This document shows positions 12,055 through 24,300 of a stretch of DNA of 64,000 nucleotides, piece by piece (the stretch's first letter is position 1; each line of letters opens with the position of its first letter). The stretch covers positions 273,951 to 337,950 of the forward strand of contig JXTC01000318.1 of NCBI GenBank assembly GCA_002914845.1. The letters are read 5' to 3'. Position numbers and translations under genes: made by a program. Source of the stretch: Trema orientale. Lineage: Eukaryota; Streptophyta; Magnoliopsida; Rosales; Cannabaceae. Under the pieces are notes generated by a model, which saw nothing but the letters and a program-made list of their open reading frames with translations, searched no databases and had not been told where the DNA came from.

Positions 12055-14143
12055 TCATACTGCCCCCAACAGCCAAAACATGACAAGGGATGAAACAGCA
12101 AGGAGGAACCACGAGATAAAAGCCAAGGCTACAGAAATTTGGAACCTGATACATGGAAGATAGGGTGGTGAATTGCAGTAATTCAAATCTTTTGAATAAA
12201 GAACCGTCACCCCAGCTGATGAGCAAGCAGCTGCCAGTGATAGAATGGCGGTTACCTGTAATTTGTTATTAACAAAAAAATTACTTCAAAAAAAAAATCA
12301 GAAAAAGAAAACAGATTGAAAGAATTGAAACAATGTTGAGCATACTCTTAGAAAGAATTGAAACAATATTGAGCATACTCTTAGAAGGGAAAAAAAACAA
12401 GTTTATTGCTTCTATTCTATGCTTTAAATTTTAATTGGTTTATATGCTTGCATACAAACAATGACTCAAGAAACTGAATAGAAACTTACCCAATCACCAA
12501 CAACAAAGAGGCTCACTAAAACAGGATTGTACAAGCTTCTCTTTGATCTCAAAGCATGCAAATCAAGGCATGCAAGTCCAAAACTCCAAAGAACTTGAAG
12601 CCCCATTGATGCAATTAGATAGCTGGATCGAAAAAAGAAAGTTATATTTGTACCAAAACATTTGGAGCAGATAAAGACTTAAAGCTTTCTATAGCTAAAA
12701 TACTAATAGGAAAACACAAGCATAGCATGAGAAACAAAAACCACATATGAGCAGATCAGAACACAAGGTGTTCGGATATGCTTGCAGTTGCATGTGAAAA
12801 CACTCTACAACACATGAACTTCCAGTACTTATCTCTCAATGTACTTCCAAGTAAAAATAACTAGAGGAACTGGGCAATGGAAGAACTTAACTGGAAACAT
12901 ATGTAGAATATCAATTAAATAAAGGCATAAGTTAACCACACGTAAAATATAACAAGAAAATTTCCCTACTTAAAACAAAACATGATCTAGTTCACACTTC
13001 CGAAGAAAAGAGTGCTCTAATGAAAATAACTTTTCAAGGGATTGACAGTTACGTAGGATATGTCAAATGTGGAGAAACATGACATCATTTCCACCTGAGA
13101 ATAGGATGTTGGAGAGTCATTGTATTGCATCCCATAAGTGACAAGGAGTGACTTATTTGGACGATTACTGTCTTCAGGTTTCCCTACCAACGACAGAGGA
13201 AGGGGGGTCTTTCAGTAATTCCAAAACGAATTTTACTGTTGTCATCAATTATCCTATAGAAATTTGCTAGTTCTTGCAACTCAAAAAGGAGGAACAATCT
13301 ATTGAAAATAGTTTCTCAAGTAAAATGCATCCCTAAAATTCACAAGATAAAGTTTACATTCTGAGAAGGGGTGCCAAGTAGTAAAATAGAGTCAGAATGA
13401 TCAAGAACAACTATAACAAGCATGAGTTAGTATCGAAATACGAGAGAGAAAGCCACTGAAAGGATAATATACAATAGTCAAACTCTGCCTGCATCACTTT
13501 CAGGCTGAAAGCATGGTTGGAGCCATTTAATTGTATTTCAAAAGGCCAAAGAATTTGAAGCTTAGACCTTTCTTAGAAATAAGTTATTCATCCAATGTCC
13601 AGTATCGTTGCACTAACATACAATCTAAAGTTTATTTAACTGTATCACTGGCAACTATGTTGGACTAGAGTAGAGTGTTAAATAGACCCTGACAAGTTGA
13701 TAATCATCATAACATTTGGTTTACATTTCATAATAATACAAGTGATTAGTTAATCCCCAATCTTCTTTTTCATTTCGAGAAAAATCGACAGGACCAAGAT
13801 TTTCTCGCTGTCAGACCATAATATCATGTAGAGCTAATACAATGTAAACCCAAAATGCATCAACACGAAGTGGAAGTGCCTTGTCTTTCCACTCATGGTA
13901 GCGTTAAAGTACTACTTGGTAAGTTGGTAACAAACTAAGAAAACCATAACAATTTTGGCTCCTTTTATCCAAATTCCTCTTCAAAACATGTGCCTAATAT
14001 AAAGCCCTCTAAAATGAAGCATAAAAATTCAAACTGAAAATTTCCCAGAAGATTTATTATAAAAACCACCCAATAAGCAGAAAAAAATTTGAAGAAAACA
14101 AAAAACCCATGAGGCAAAAACAAAAACAAAAAGGTATACAAAT

Positions 14144-14192
<49 letters not shown>

Positions 14193-14348
14193 GAAAAACA
14201 TAAATAAGAAAAAATACCAGAAGGCAGTGGAGTTGAAGAAGCCAGGGGCAGAGAGCATGATCCCAATGGAGGCAGCAGCAAAAGAGAACTGCCCAATTCT
14301 GAGAGCCAACCCACTCACCTTTCCTGGGCTCCCAAACACCTCCTTCAT
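12055..14348 (-). CDS. CASPL5B-like: CASP-like membrane protein, subgroup 5B type
   Basis: Three exons on the minus strand, 14218-14348, 12490-12622 and 12055-12255, encode 154 aa, the usual size of this subgroup. CASP-like proteins are plasma-membrane four-span proteins of the MARVEL-related fold; founding CASPs build the Casparian strip, while the job of subgroup 5 is poorly known. Hydrophobic spans lie at about 14-36, 44-64, 78-101 and 126-150. The family's conserved Arg in span 1 (Arg17) and Asp in span 3 (Asp87, in VVGDW) are present. The MKEVFGSPG start matches the family. An in-frame ATG 33 nt upstream (14381) would add 11 residues and is less likely. Introns are GT-AG; the first has a (CA)n/(TA)n tract (14142-14191) close to its donor, which also yields spurious CVCVCV frames. 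The gene appears intact. Confidence 0.93.
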
Positions 14349-14560
14349 CTCTAATCTCTTAGTCTCTCCAATTCCAAACACCTTCTAAGGACCCAATTAT
14401 CTATCTCAGAATTCCTCCATGGTTTGAATGCGACAGCTTAAAAAGGAACCTCTTTCAAATGTGAGTAGGATTCTTCTGATGAAACTGAAACTGGAACAGG
14501 AGAAAGAGATCTTTGACTCTGATTGCCGAATGTTCTCTACCCTCTAACGTAGACAGGAAT

Positions 14561-14568
14561 CTTATATA
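14561..14568 (-). promoter_or_regulatory. TATA box candidate for the CASP-like gene
   Basis: TATATAAG on the minus strand lies about 213 nt upstream of the ATG at 14348, in the only clear TATA context of this upstream region. The transcription start is not known. Confidence 0.4.
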
Positions 14569-14972
14569 GTCATCATCAATTTTATTATTTTTATTATTTC
14601 ATTTTCTTTTACTTATTTAACCTTTCCCTTGTTGCATCTTTTTATTTACATTTTTTTTTGTGAAAAGTTCATCCCCCCCAACCCCCTCTTTATTTTATTA
14701 CCACTTACATGAATATTCACAATGGTGTTCTAAAATTATTTTGAGGAGTATTATTTCTTTTTGGTCTCACTATTTCAGAATTCTAACTACAATAATTTAT
14801 TATATTAATAAAATACTAGATTTATTTTTATTGAATAATTGTAAGATATATTTACCGGAGCAATTTGACAAAACTAAGTATAAAAACTAGTTTGATGAAG
14901 AGTGTTTGCAAACACTCATCGATTATTATTATTTTTTGTCCTTTTGGAGTAATTGCAAACTCAATGAAATAA

Positions 14973-15459
14973 AGGGTTAATGGCATAAATGTTCCTTGAA
15001 CTATCCAATGTATGACATAATTTGGTCCCCAAAATATTAATTGTGATAATTAAGATTTTAAATTTTTTGGTTTGAAGCAATTTAGTCTTCAAAATTCTAA
15101 TTGTATAATTAAGATCTTGAACTTTTCGATTTGAAGTAATTTGGTTCTTAGATTTTCTAAATTACAACATTTAAATTTCTGACTAAAAACACATATTAAG
15201 AACACATGGTAGCATCCAAAAATGTAGTTGAAAATTCAAATAATATATCTTTTAAAAAAAGATTCTTTTATTCAGTTTATTTTCCCTTAATTATACTTTC
15301 AAATGCTACAACGTACTCCTCACATGTGTTTTTGTTCATAAATATAATAGCATGTTGCAAGTTAAACAATCTAAGAATAAAATTACTTCAAATCGGAAAG
15401 TTTAAGAGTTTTATTGCCACAAATTAAATAGTTCAAGGAGCATTTGTGCCATAAACTCT
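14973..15459. mobile_element. Non-autonomous TIR element (MULE-type MITE), about 490 bp
   Basis: The left end GGGTTAATGGCATAAATG followed by TTCCTTGAACTAT is matched by the reverse complement of the right end (GAGTTTATGGCACAAATG then CTCCTTGAACTAT). The similarity continues inward for over 100 bp, including GTTTGAAGCAATTTAGTCTT on the left and a GATTTGAAGTAATTTTATTC counterpart on the right. Flanks GAAATAAA and AAAATAAA could be a decayed target-site duplication. It has no coding capacity (a 73-codon frame inside is chance). Long TIRs fit the Mutator superfamily; the assignment is an inference. Confidence 0.75.
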
Positions 15460-15601
15460 AAAATAAAAACTGAAGACAAAAGCAATTTTCATTTTTAATT
15501 AAAGCTCAGAAACGACATATTTTTATCTTTTATTTAAGAAAGTAATATGTTGCTTTATAAGGATGCTGTCGTTTTCTAATGTTGTTAGATGTAAACGACA
15601 T

Positions 15602-15720
15602 TGGGCCATAGAGAGTGACCGATCAAGTCGGGGGAGGGGTTTTGAAGAAGCCCAGCCCTTACATCCGCGCTTAAAAAGTTAAACCCTAAAACCCCTTCTG
15701 CCCTAAATCCTAAAACCCTA
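15602..15720 (+). promoter_or_regulatory. Site II and telo-box promoter elements of the MAM33-like gene
   Basis: TGGGCC at 15602-15607 and AGCCCA (TGGGCT on the other strand) at 15649-15654 are site II elements. AAACCCTA occurs at 15681-15688 and 15713-15720 (telo-box). This pairing just upstream of an ATG is known from plant genes for mitochondrial and translation proteins that are expressed in dividing cells, which fits the gene downstream. Confidence 0.6.
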
Positions 15721-15745
15721 CTCTGTTCCCTGCGACTCAGAAAAA

Positions 15746-17387
15746 ATGGCTGCCTTCACTTCCATTATTCGCAAATCGGCCTCGTCCTTGGCTCCACTAG
15801 CTTATCGGGTGGCCCGGTCTCAGAGGAATCACCAGTCTCTGGTTGTGGCGGCCATAAACCATGCCAATATATCTCGCACCCACGCTCTCGCCCCTCTGGT
15901 TCCGACCTTTCATTTCTCCTCCGAGTCAAAGAAACCCAACTCGGACGAGTCGCTTCTCCGAGTTATCGAGTCAGAAATCCAGTGCGCCACGGAAACTGAC
16001 GATCACGACCGGGTGAGGTTATTTGTTCTTTTGCGTTAATGGGTTGTTTGGTTTCTAAGAAAATGCGTGTTTAGGCCGAGAAAAATGAGGCTCTGAAGGC
16101 TGTGTCCCTACTATTTGGATGTGTATTAGAAACCCACCTCAATCATATTGAACCATTCTGTTCAAATGCGAACTTATATATATATATTATATATATGTTG
16201 TAATGAATATTTGGATTTTGAAGCCCTTATTGTTCTATATACTCTGAATCGTTCTGTTATTAGAAGATGGACATACAGTCTTTTGGGAGAATTGAGTTCT
16301 CACTGTCGAATAGTGTTTTTCTTTGGAGTCATGATTTTAATTTTTATCAGTTTCGTTTAGAAATGAGATAAGTTGCATATATCATTTAGTGTCCTTCTGT
16401 CGTTCTTGAAGTGCTTCAGTCAATCCATACAGCTTGCTGATGCTGAAAATATAGATTAGTTCGGTTTCTTTGGCGACTTGAGAGAGTTTTTTTTTTTTTT
16501 TTTTTTTTGAACCAATGATAGTGATCCATACTCTTGCTTGATTTCGAAGTCTGTTTTCTGATATCTTTTTATTGATAATCTTGATAAGAATATAACCAGA
16601 TTGACTGAGTTTCTATAGATTGCTTTTGATGCTCTTAATGCGCGACATGACCAATTTATTAGCTAGAGATACAGATACAAGTGTTATTAGGAAACCGTGA
16701 TGAGTTGTTCCCTTCTAACTATTTTTATGCTAACGAATTTTATCGTGCAATGTTGCATTGTCGTAACAAGATTAGAGATTCTGTTACATTCTTATAGGTT
16801 GACGAGGTTCCAAATGGTTTCCCTTTTGAAATTCAAGATAATCCTGGACTTCAAACCATAACCCTGAAACGAAAATATCAAGGAGAAGACATACAAGTTG
16901 AAGTTCATATGCCTGATCTAGTTACCGGGGAACAAAATGATGACGATGACAATGGAGACGAGGATAGTGAAAAATCTGTTCAGTCTAGTATCCCACTTGT
17001 TGTCAATGTCTCTAAGAAGGATGGACCCTCACTGGAGTTTAGTGTCACCGCCTACCCAGATGAAATTGCAATTGAAGCCTTGTCTGTGAAACATCCAGAA
17101 AACTCTGATGATCAAATTGCCTATGAGGGGCCTGACTTCCAGTAAGGCTATATTTTGATGACATCAATTCAATATTTTGATGGCATGTTTCCTCTAATTG
17201 ATTTGAATCCCTCATATTTGTTTCCAGTGATTTGGATGAGAATCTGCAAAAGTCTTTCCACAAGTACTTGGAGATCAGAGGAATCAAGCCCAGCACAACA
17301 AATTTTTTGCACGAGTACATGATCAACAAAGACAGTAGAGAATACTTGGTGTGGTTGCAGAAACTTAAGAAGTTCGTCGAAGCTTAA
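15746..17387 (+). CDS. Mitochondrial glycoprotein family protein (MAM33/p32-like), matrix
   Basis: Three exons, 15746-16012, 16798-17141 and 17228-17387, give 256 aa. The protein belongs to the MAM33/p32 (gC1qBP) family, doughnut-shaped acidic trimers of the mitochondrial matrix with roles in mitochondrial ribosome or respiratory function. The first 60 or so residues are rich in Arg, Ser and Ala and poor in acids, as in a mitochondrial presequence. The mature part starts near the VIESEIQ helix, holds an acidic loop (residues about 135-147, NDDDDNGDEDSEK) and ends with the conserved helix EYLVWLQKLKKFVEA. The second donor lies inside the CAT codon for His (CA/T), so the frame seems to stop there if not spliced. 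No defects seen. The family function is known only broadly. Confidence 0.94.
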
Positions 17388-18325
17388 GATTTTACCTAAT
17401 TTTTGGCTACTTCCGTTGGAAGAGATGGTTGAAATAGTTGTTTATTGCTGAATAAGAAATTCGCAACCTATGAGATAAAGATGCTTGCTCTTTGAATATT
17501 AGGTTATAAGAAAATGATGTTCGGCAGAAAATGTAGAGGTCTGAGGGATGTTTTTCCATAGACAGCTTTTTTGAGTATCAAACTTGTTCGCTTGTGGCAT
17601 ATAGTGGCAAGTCGTGACCAATTTAAGAGCGTTCCAATGGTTTTGGACCGTTCTTATTCAATATCTTAGCTCTTCTTCTTCTTTTTCCTGTTAATTGTTA
17701 CAGTGATAATCTTGGTTGTTGATGCTCTAAATACATCAAGGACAAAGAAATTGAAATTTAGATCATAGACTGCTTAGGTGTTTTTGTTAGGAAAGGCCAC
17801 GAATTTAATCGATATCTAATAAAGGCGATTTTTAAGTTGACCGAATTCTTCTGAAGGTCGTCATGGTTTATGCATATAAGCATTGGTCTGTGTCTACAAA
17901 ATTGCAAACTGAGGGAAAGAACAGAACACGTGTGAGTGCCCCATTTCCTAAGAGACCCTTGTTGATGACTGACCAAGGCAAATAAATACCTCTAATTACT
18001 CACTGCTCAAACTATTGTACTGGGACGAACGTAAATCAGGCTCTGCATTTAGGGTTCCCAAAAGTCCAGTCAGTTATCAATTAAATTGAGAAATATTATT
18101 TATTATTTAAGCCAAAACCTCACTACCAATTATTCCGAAAGCAATGACGATAAAATTATTAAATTAGCTAGAATTCTCTACACAATATATAAACGCAACA
18201 AAGGGCAAAGAGGCAATCTTCTTCCTTCCATATTCTCCCTCTAAACTGATCGCCTAAGGATCAAGGGAGACCTTTTTCATTGATGGCGGCGTCATTGTTA
18301 GATGCTTGTGACTCCATCCATAGAC
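17388..18325. other. Convergent 3' interval between MAM33-like and P5CS genes
   Basis: The two genes face each other. The stretch must hold both 3' UTRs. I see no other gene, RNA or repeat in it. Confidence 0.5.
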
Positions 18326-21300
18326 TTAGGATTCAATGGGGAGATCCTTAAATGTGTAGGAAATTTCTTTATCACCATTTACTACTTGTCCATTTCCTTT
18401 CAGGATCCTGCAATTACAACATGGCAGCATTAGTTTACTTTCAGCATTTAAACATTGAAACCTTCAGATTTATTGTTATGAATATAATGTTGTGTTGTGC
18501 AGCCACCATGCCCTATTAATGACACCAAAAAAAATTTTGCTCTCCAACAATCCATTTTCTAACTAAAATGAATACCAAAAATGATTTATCACCATCACTA
18601 CGAAAAGCACAAATAACCAATCAATAAACTGTTAAAGCCGATAATTAGTACCATCTTGTTGTTAACAATCCTTCTACTCCTACAGGACCTCGAGCGTGAA
18701 TTCGACTTGTGCTTATTCCAACCTGTACAGAAATCATAGAGAATCAAATATAAGATCAATGACCACGAGAAAAATTGCCTATTTCTAGTGGCAACTGTCA
18801 CACAATGTCATACCTCTGCTCCCAGTCCAAATCGACTGCCATCACAAAATCTTGTGCTTGCATTGTGGAAAACAGCAGCACTGCAATGTTTATCACAAAC
18901 GACATTCATTAGTACCCATGGATATTTTGAATCAAATGACATAAAGTCACGATGTGAGATTGCCAATAACATAACAAACTACAAATCCCAATCACAGACA
19001 ATAAACCGAGCTAACAATGTACAATATGGAATGAGATAGGTTTAAGTATTATCACCTGTCAACTTGGTGTAGAAAAACTTCCACAACTTCTGGGTCTTCA
19101 GCAACAACACAGTCGGTATGCGCACTGTTGAAAGTAGGGAATTTTAGAAAATACAGCTAATAAATTCCATATAAACCACACAATTAATTATACATGGGGA
19201 ACGAAGGGTGCTGAGAGATAGATTCATATTGTTAACAAGCTTTCCAAAATAAAATGCAGACATGCCTTCCATGTTTATGTATGTGATCAATGGCGGCATG
19301 GACATCATCCACCAACTCAATAGTGCAAGCCAGTGAACTGTACTCATGATGAAATGATCGTGCCTCAGGAACGTTAAGCAGGGAACTTGCCCTTGGTCCA
19401 CCATATAAAGTAACACCTGCCAAAAAGTTGCTCTGTTATGTTGTGCCTTGAGATAATTCGTGTGTTTCATTGAGCTTTCTGAAAGGTCAGTGAAAAATTG
19501 GAGCTTAGTTTTACATATATAGTATAATCTACAAGTGTGTCTACTCCTCTCATCTAGTACGCAATCTTGATCCAACTTTGTTAAAGTTAGCAACACCAGT
19601 AACACAAAAATATCAAAATTATTGAATGAACAACATCAACAACCCAGTCATTTTCAAAAGCTGGATAAAACCAGGCTGCGACGGTAGAATTTTTCAATAT
19701 TTATTAACTTTGCATGCCCATGTTGAAAATGATTTCCTTTCCTCTCCTCAACTAGCACGTTCACTTTAAAATAAGATAACAATTAAGTGATAAGCTGGCA
19801 ACATCTTAGCTCGGACCCGCTATTGGAAGGGTGGCCAGAGAAGAAAATGATAAGAATCATATTAGATATTTTGGGGAAAAGTGAGAGAGAGAGAGATTCC
19901 TTTGCAAACTGTACCTTCAACACGAAGGTCAACAATAAGCTCATTAAGAGCACCTGTCTGTGCTAAATCCTTGTGTACAAGAAGTGTTTCCTGCAAATAG
20001 CAGACACAAATAAGGAACATGCCAAATCATGCAAGGCAATAATGATAAAGGTTTTCCATACTTGTGGTATCACTTTCAAACCGTAAGAGAATTTAATTGA
20101 AATGAGATTATCCACAGAGAATTGCACCCTATGAATAAATTACCATGGCATTACAAGCTGCTGGATAGTCCAGTTTTGCATCAAAGACAATTCGCTTTGC
20201 CATATCCATGTTAGCAGACTTATCAACATAAACATGGCAGATTCCGTCTGAAGAGAAAACAACGCAGTTAATTACTACAAGTCTTCTATAGCTCGAATCA
20301 TGTTCTACTTGTAAAAGAAAATCACTAGATCAGCAAAACACATTCGGCAGTGAAAATTTAAGTACAATAACAGGTTCACTTTATATTACCAGCATGGCCG
20401 AGAACAGGAATCTTGGTTGAACTTTTTATTTGGGAAACCAGCTTATTGCTGCCTCTTGGGATTACTAGATCAATCACATCATCAAGCTAGAACATAAAAA
20501 TGAATAATTTCAACTTCATCCCGTGTCAATTATCATATCAAAATCTATACCAAAAAAAGGAAATAATTCTAAGCCATTTCAACCTTAAGTAGATCAGGAA
20601 TCTCTTCTCTTGATGTCACAAGTCCAATAAGTTTTCCACCAACTGTATCTGGAATGGCTTCAGTGATAATCTATGAATTTTATAAAGGGAGAGTTAAAGG
20701 AATGAGAGGAAAGAAACTGCAGCTTCAAGTATATCATATTATGAGTGATCAATTGGATAACGAAAATCAAGCGAAAAAAATTGGATAAAGAAATGAACCT
20801 TGTGCAGAACAGCATTTGATCGCTTCGCCTCCTTTCCACCTTTCAAAATAAGCCCATTCCCACTACGGATTGCTAGTGAAGCTATCTATTAAAACAAGAA
20901 CAAGAACATAGGCTAATGATGAGGAGCAGACCTCGTGTTTAGACAGAAAGTCGAACAAAAATAAAAATTGAACTTCTCCTAAGTCCTAAATATACAGCTA
21001 TCCTTGTAATAAATGCAATTTCTAATATTTCCTCAATGAGGCAAACAAATGTTCAAATGAGTGGTAGTGGAGGATNGAGGATTAAAAGTTGATCACAGGC
21101 ACAACAAAACTTAGCATAATCACCCAAACAATTTGTAATATAAATTAAACAAACAGATCTACCTCCGGAACAGATGAAGAAAGGGAGGAAGGAATTATAT
21201 TTCTTTATAGCCCTTTCCTGGCGTTATGCAATTTCCTTCAGTTGGGTCACTCTACCAACCGAATCCTCATCTATATTTGGATATTTCAAGTGCAAAAACA

Positions 21301-24300
21301 AAATGAGGGTTTTCTTTACCTGTACTAGTGCATCTGGACGAGACTCAAAAACAATCAGGAGAACGCCCAGGGGACTGGATGTTTTCTCTAAGACAAGTCC
21401 ATCTGCAAGCTATATAGAAGAGTAGTCAATGAGAAAAATCAGACATAAAAAGGCAGAACAAGAAACTATGGATCCCACTTATAATAAAATTAATAATTTA
21501 GTCACAAACTGCAGACATCTTTCATTATTCTCCATGTCAGAAACCTAGCTTGTTTGGATAGGTACTACTACATCAAAGTGTGACACATTTTAGAGCAAAG
21601 AGTCTGGATTGAGATAAATTTCCTACTTAGTCAAAAATCCAATTCCACAGTTTGAATATCAAGACCTGAAGTAACTATCCTACACCCTACTCAATTACCT
21701 CAGTTCTCTTCAAAACACGACCAATTGGATCTTCCATGTTTGCAATGGCACGCATATTTTTGGCAAGGCTTTTAATCTGTCAATCACAACAAACTTTATT
21801 CAGGAAAGGGAGAAAAAGAATACATATAAAGTTATAAGTGCATACGTGTGTGTGTGTGCACATAAGTACGTACATATAGTTCAACAGTAAACCACTTCAA
21901 AGAAAACAAAAATAAAAGAGCCAGAGAAAAACTTATCCAGAGACGCCATCATCTCATTAGGAACCAAAATACATAAAACCACACAAATTAACACACTGGA
22001 ACCTAGTACTTGCCTTTTCTGCACTCAAACCCAGCCGAGCTACCAATGGCTTTTCATATCCTGCCAGCTGTGCTTCAGAAATATCAGCTTCATTTTCAGC
22101 CTGAATCCGCTTTTGATTTGCCTCCAAAGCATCAGCTACGTCTAGTAAAATTTTTTTCCTATCTTCTGAAGATAAGGCCTATGAAACAATTTATCACCAA
22201 GGAAATTAATACTGCAGAAGAAAGTTTACTTGTACTATGAAGTTTTGGAGGCAAATATACAGCAATAGAAGAAAGGCAATCATGGGAAAACTATAGAATT
22301 TCACACAAACACCAAAATGCTACCTGAAGGCGTCTTGAACTTTCCCTGGCAGCAACTGCCATCTGACGTGCATCGACTTCTTTGACCGAGGCCCATAAAT
22401 GGGCATCTTGGTGAAAGAGGGTACCAATACGCTGTCCTTGAAGGACTCTAATAATGTTTTCAGGAGCATAACCACTTCAAATGAAACAAGAAATAGATTA
22501 TGCCGCAGCATACACAAATGGTTCATTTTAGCTACCCTACTACAGCTAGCTAAAAACTTGTGTTTTTCTTATGTACGAATAAAGACATGAACTTTTGGGC
22601 CGCAAGAACAAAAGAAGCAAAAGAGGCCCACATCAGTCCTTCCCATCTATTCATTTTGATAACCAGGAAATTATTTGGCACGCTAATGTCATAGACTTTT
22701 TATGATGGTTTATTGGCCTTGATTATCAATATATCTATATATATATATATATGGGGGGTGCTAGAATAGTAGAGATTTTATTTCATTCCCCATCAATAGG
22801 GAAACGAATATCAACCATTAGATTTCTATCTAATGGTTAAAAAATAAATGTCATTATCATTTAATCATATCTAATTGTAGCCATCATATTGAAATTGAAC
22901 GGTCAATCTTGATTTCCCTATCAATAAGAAGTAAAAAGAAATTCCTGCTATATTCAATCCCATATATATATATTTAGGGCACCAATCTAGTAGCTATTTT
23001 TTTATTACCTATATATAGGTATTTCTTTTACCCAATTAAAAATTCATCTTATACGTCTTTTCATGATAAAAAAAAAGTAGAATGAGAAAGAGCATTAAAT
23101 AGTATGTATTTATTTTTTTTAAAAAAAACTCAAATCATTATAGCTGCAAGATAATTCAACGGTTAAAAAAAAAAGCTATAGATAGGTTTTAAAAAAAAAA
23201 CCTATTGGATAGGGACCCATATATATATATATGAAAAAGTTGAGGGTTATGCCTCAAAGTATTTAATGATTACACCTCAACCCAAACTAGTGTTTTTAAA
23301 CATTGGTGGTGCCTACGTGTTATAAATAACATGACTTACTATCCTTACCTCCAATAAAATTCACTTAAAAAATTACCATTATTAGTCCTTACCTTTATGG
23401 TTTAAGGCTTAAAATTTTTCTTTAACTGGCATTTAGATTATCAAACTATGTTAATACCATGATGCGTACAGCACAAAATTTTCATGTACAAAGACAAAGC
23501 TTGAACATGTTTCATAACCATACAGCAGAAAAAAATACCTGGTGATAACAACAGGAATTCCAGCATAAGCTGCATTGGCAGCAGCTTTTACTTTGGCAGT
23601 CATACCCCCTCTTCCTACTCTAGATTTGTCTCCAAAAGTAATTTCATCCTGGTGCTTTTCCTTGATGTACGTATGGATAAGCTTTGACTTTGGATCACTC
23701 GGAGGGCCACTATAGAGACCTTCCACATCACTCAATAGAACAAGGAGATCAGCCTTTAGTTCTAAAGCCAGAAGAGCTGACAAACTATCATTATCCCAAA
23801 AAATACCAGAAGAATCCTGCGAAGAGTGCTCATGAACATAACTGTACAGTAAAAACTGAAACAGTCAAGAAAGAATAGTACGTAACAACAAATATACCTC
23901 GTATGGTGCTCTTCTAGTACTGACTGCATCATTTTCGTTAAGTATGGGAACAACCTTTAGAGTTAACAATGAATTCACAGTTTCACTCAGTTGCTTTCTA
24001 AAATCTTTATCCCTAAAATCATGATCTGTTACAAGAAGCTGAGCTGAAGTCACATCAAGCTGCAAGGTAGAAAATGAAAAAGAAAAGTAAATTACATGAA
24101 TATGTTACCAAAAAAAAAAAAAAAACCCCGCAAAATTAAACCAAGAGCATTTATGAAAGTCTAATTAAAGTTCAAACACAAATAACCACCTGAATAAACA
24201 ATGTGTCATAGAGAGCCATGAGACTATTTTGTCCAACAGCCGCACATGCCTTCCCATCAATTTCAACTTGCGGCTTTTGGAGATCAGCAAAACTGCAACA

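Noticed and set aside
13965-14381. Long minus-strand frame with a CVCVCVCV stretch
   Set aside because: Only the first 54 or so codons are the real CASP-like exon 1. The rest is read-through into intron 1, where a (CA)n tract produces the Cys-Val repeat.
14348-14381. Upstream in-frame ATG for the CASP-like protein
   Set aside because: It would add 11 residues not expected in the family; the MKEVFGSPG start matches related proteins.
17045-17329. 94-codon minus frame opposite MAM33-like exons
   Set aside because: Antisense shadow of the real exons 2 and 3.
18284-18352. Short plus-strand frame starting ATGGCGGCG
   Set aside because: It overlaps the last P5CS exon and 3' UTR in antisense, has 22 codons and no recognisable features.
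19144-19605. 153-codon minus frame in the P5CS locus
   Set aside because: It overlaps exon 16 in a different frame from the conserved P5CS reading and runs into introns; the correct exon is 19266-19416.
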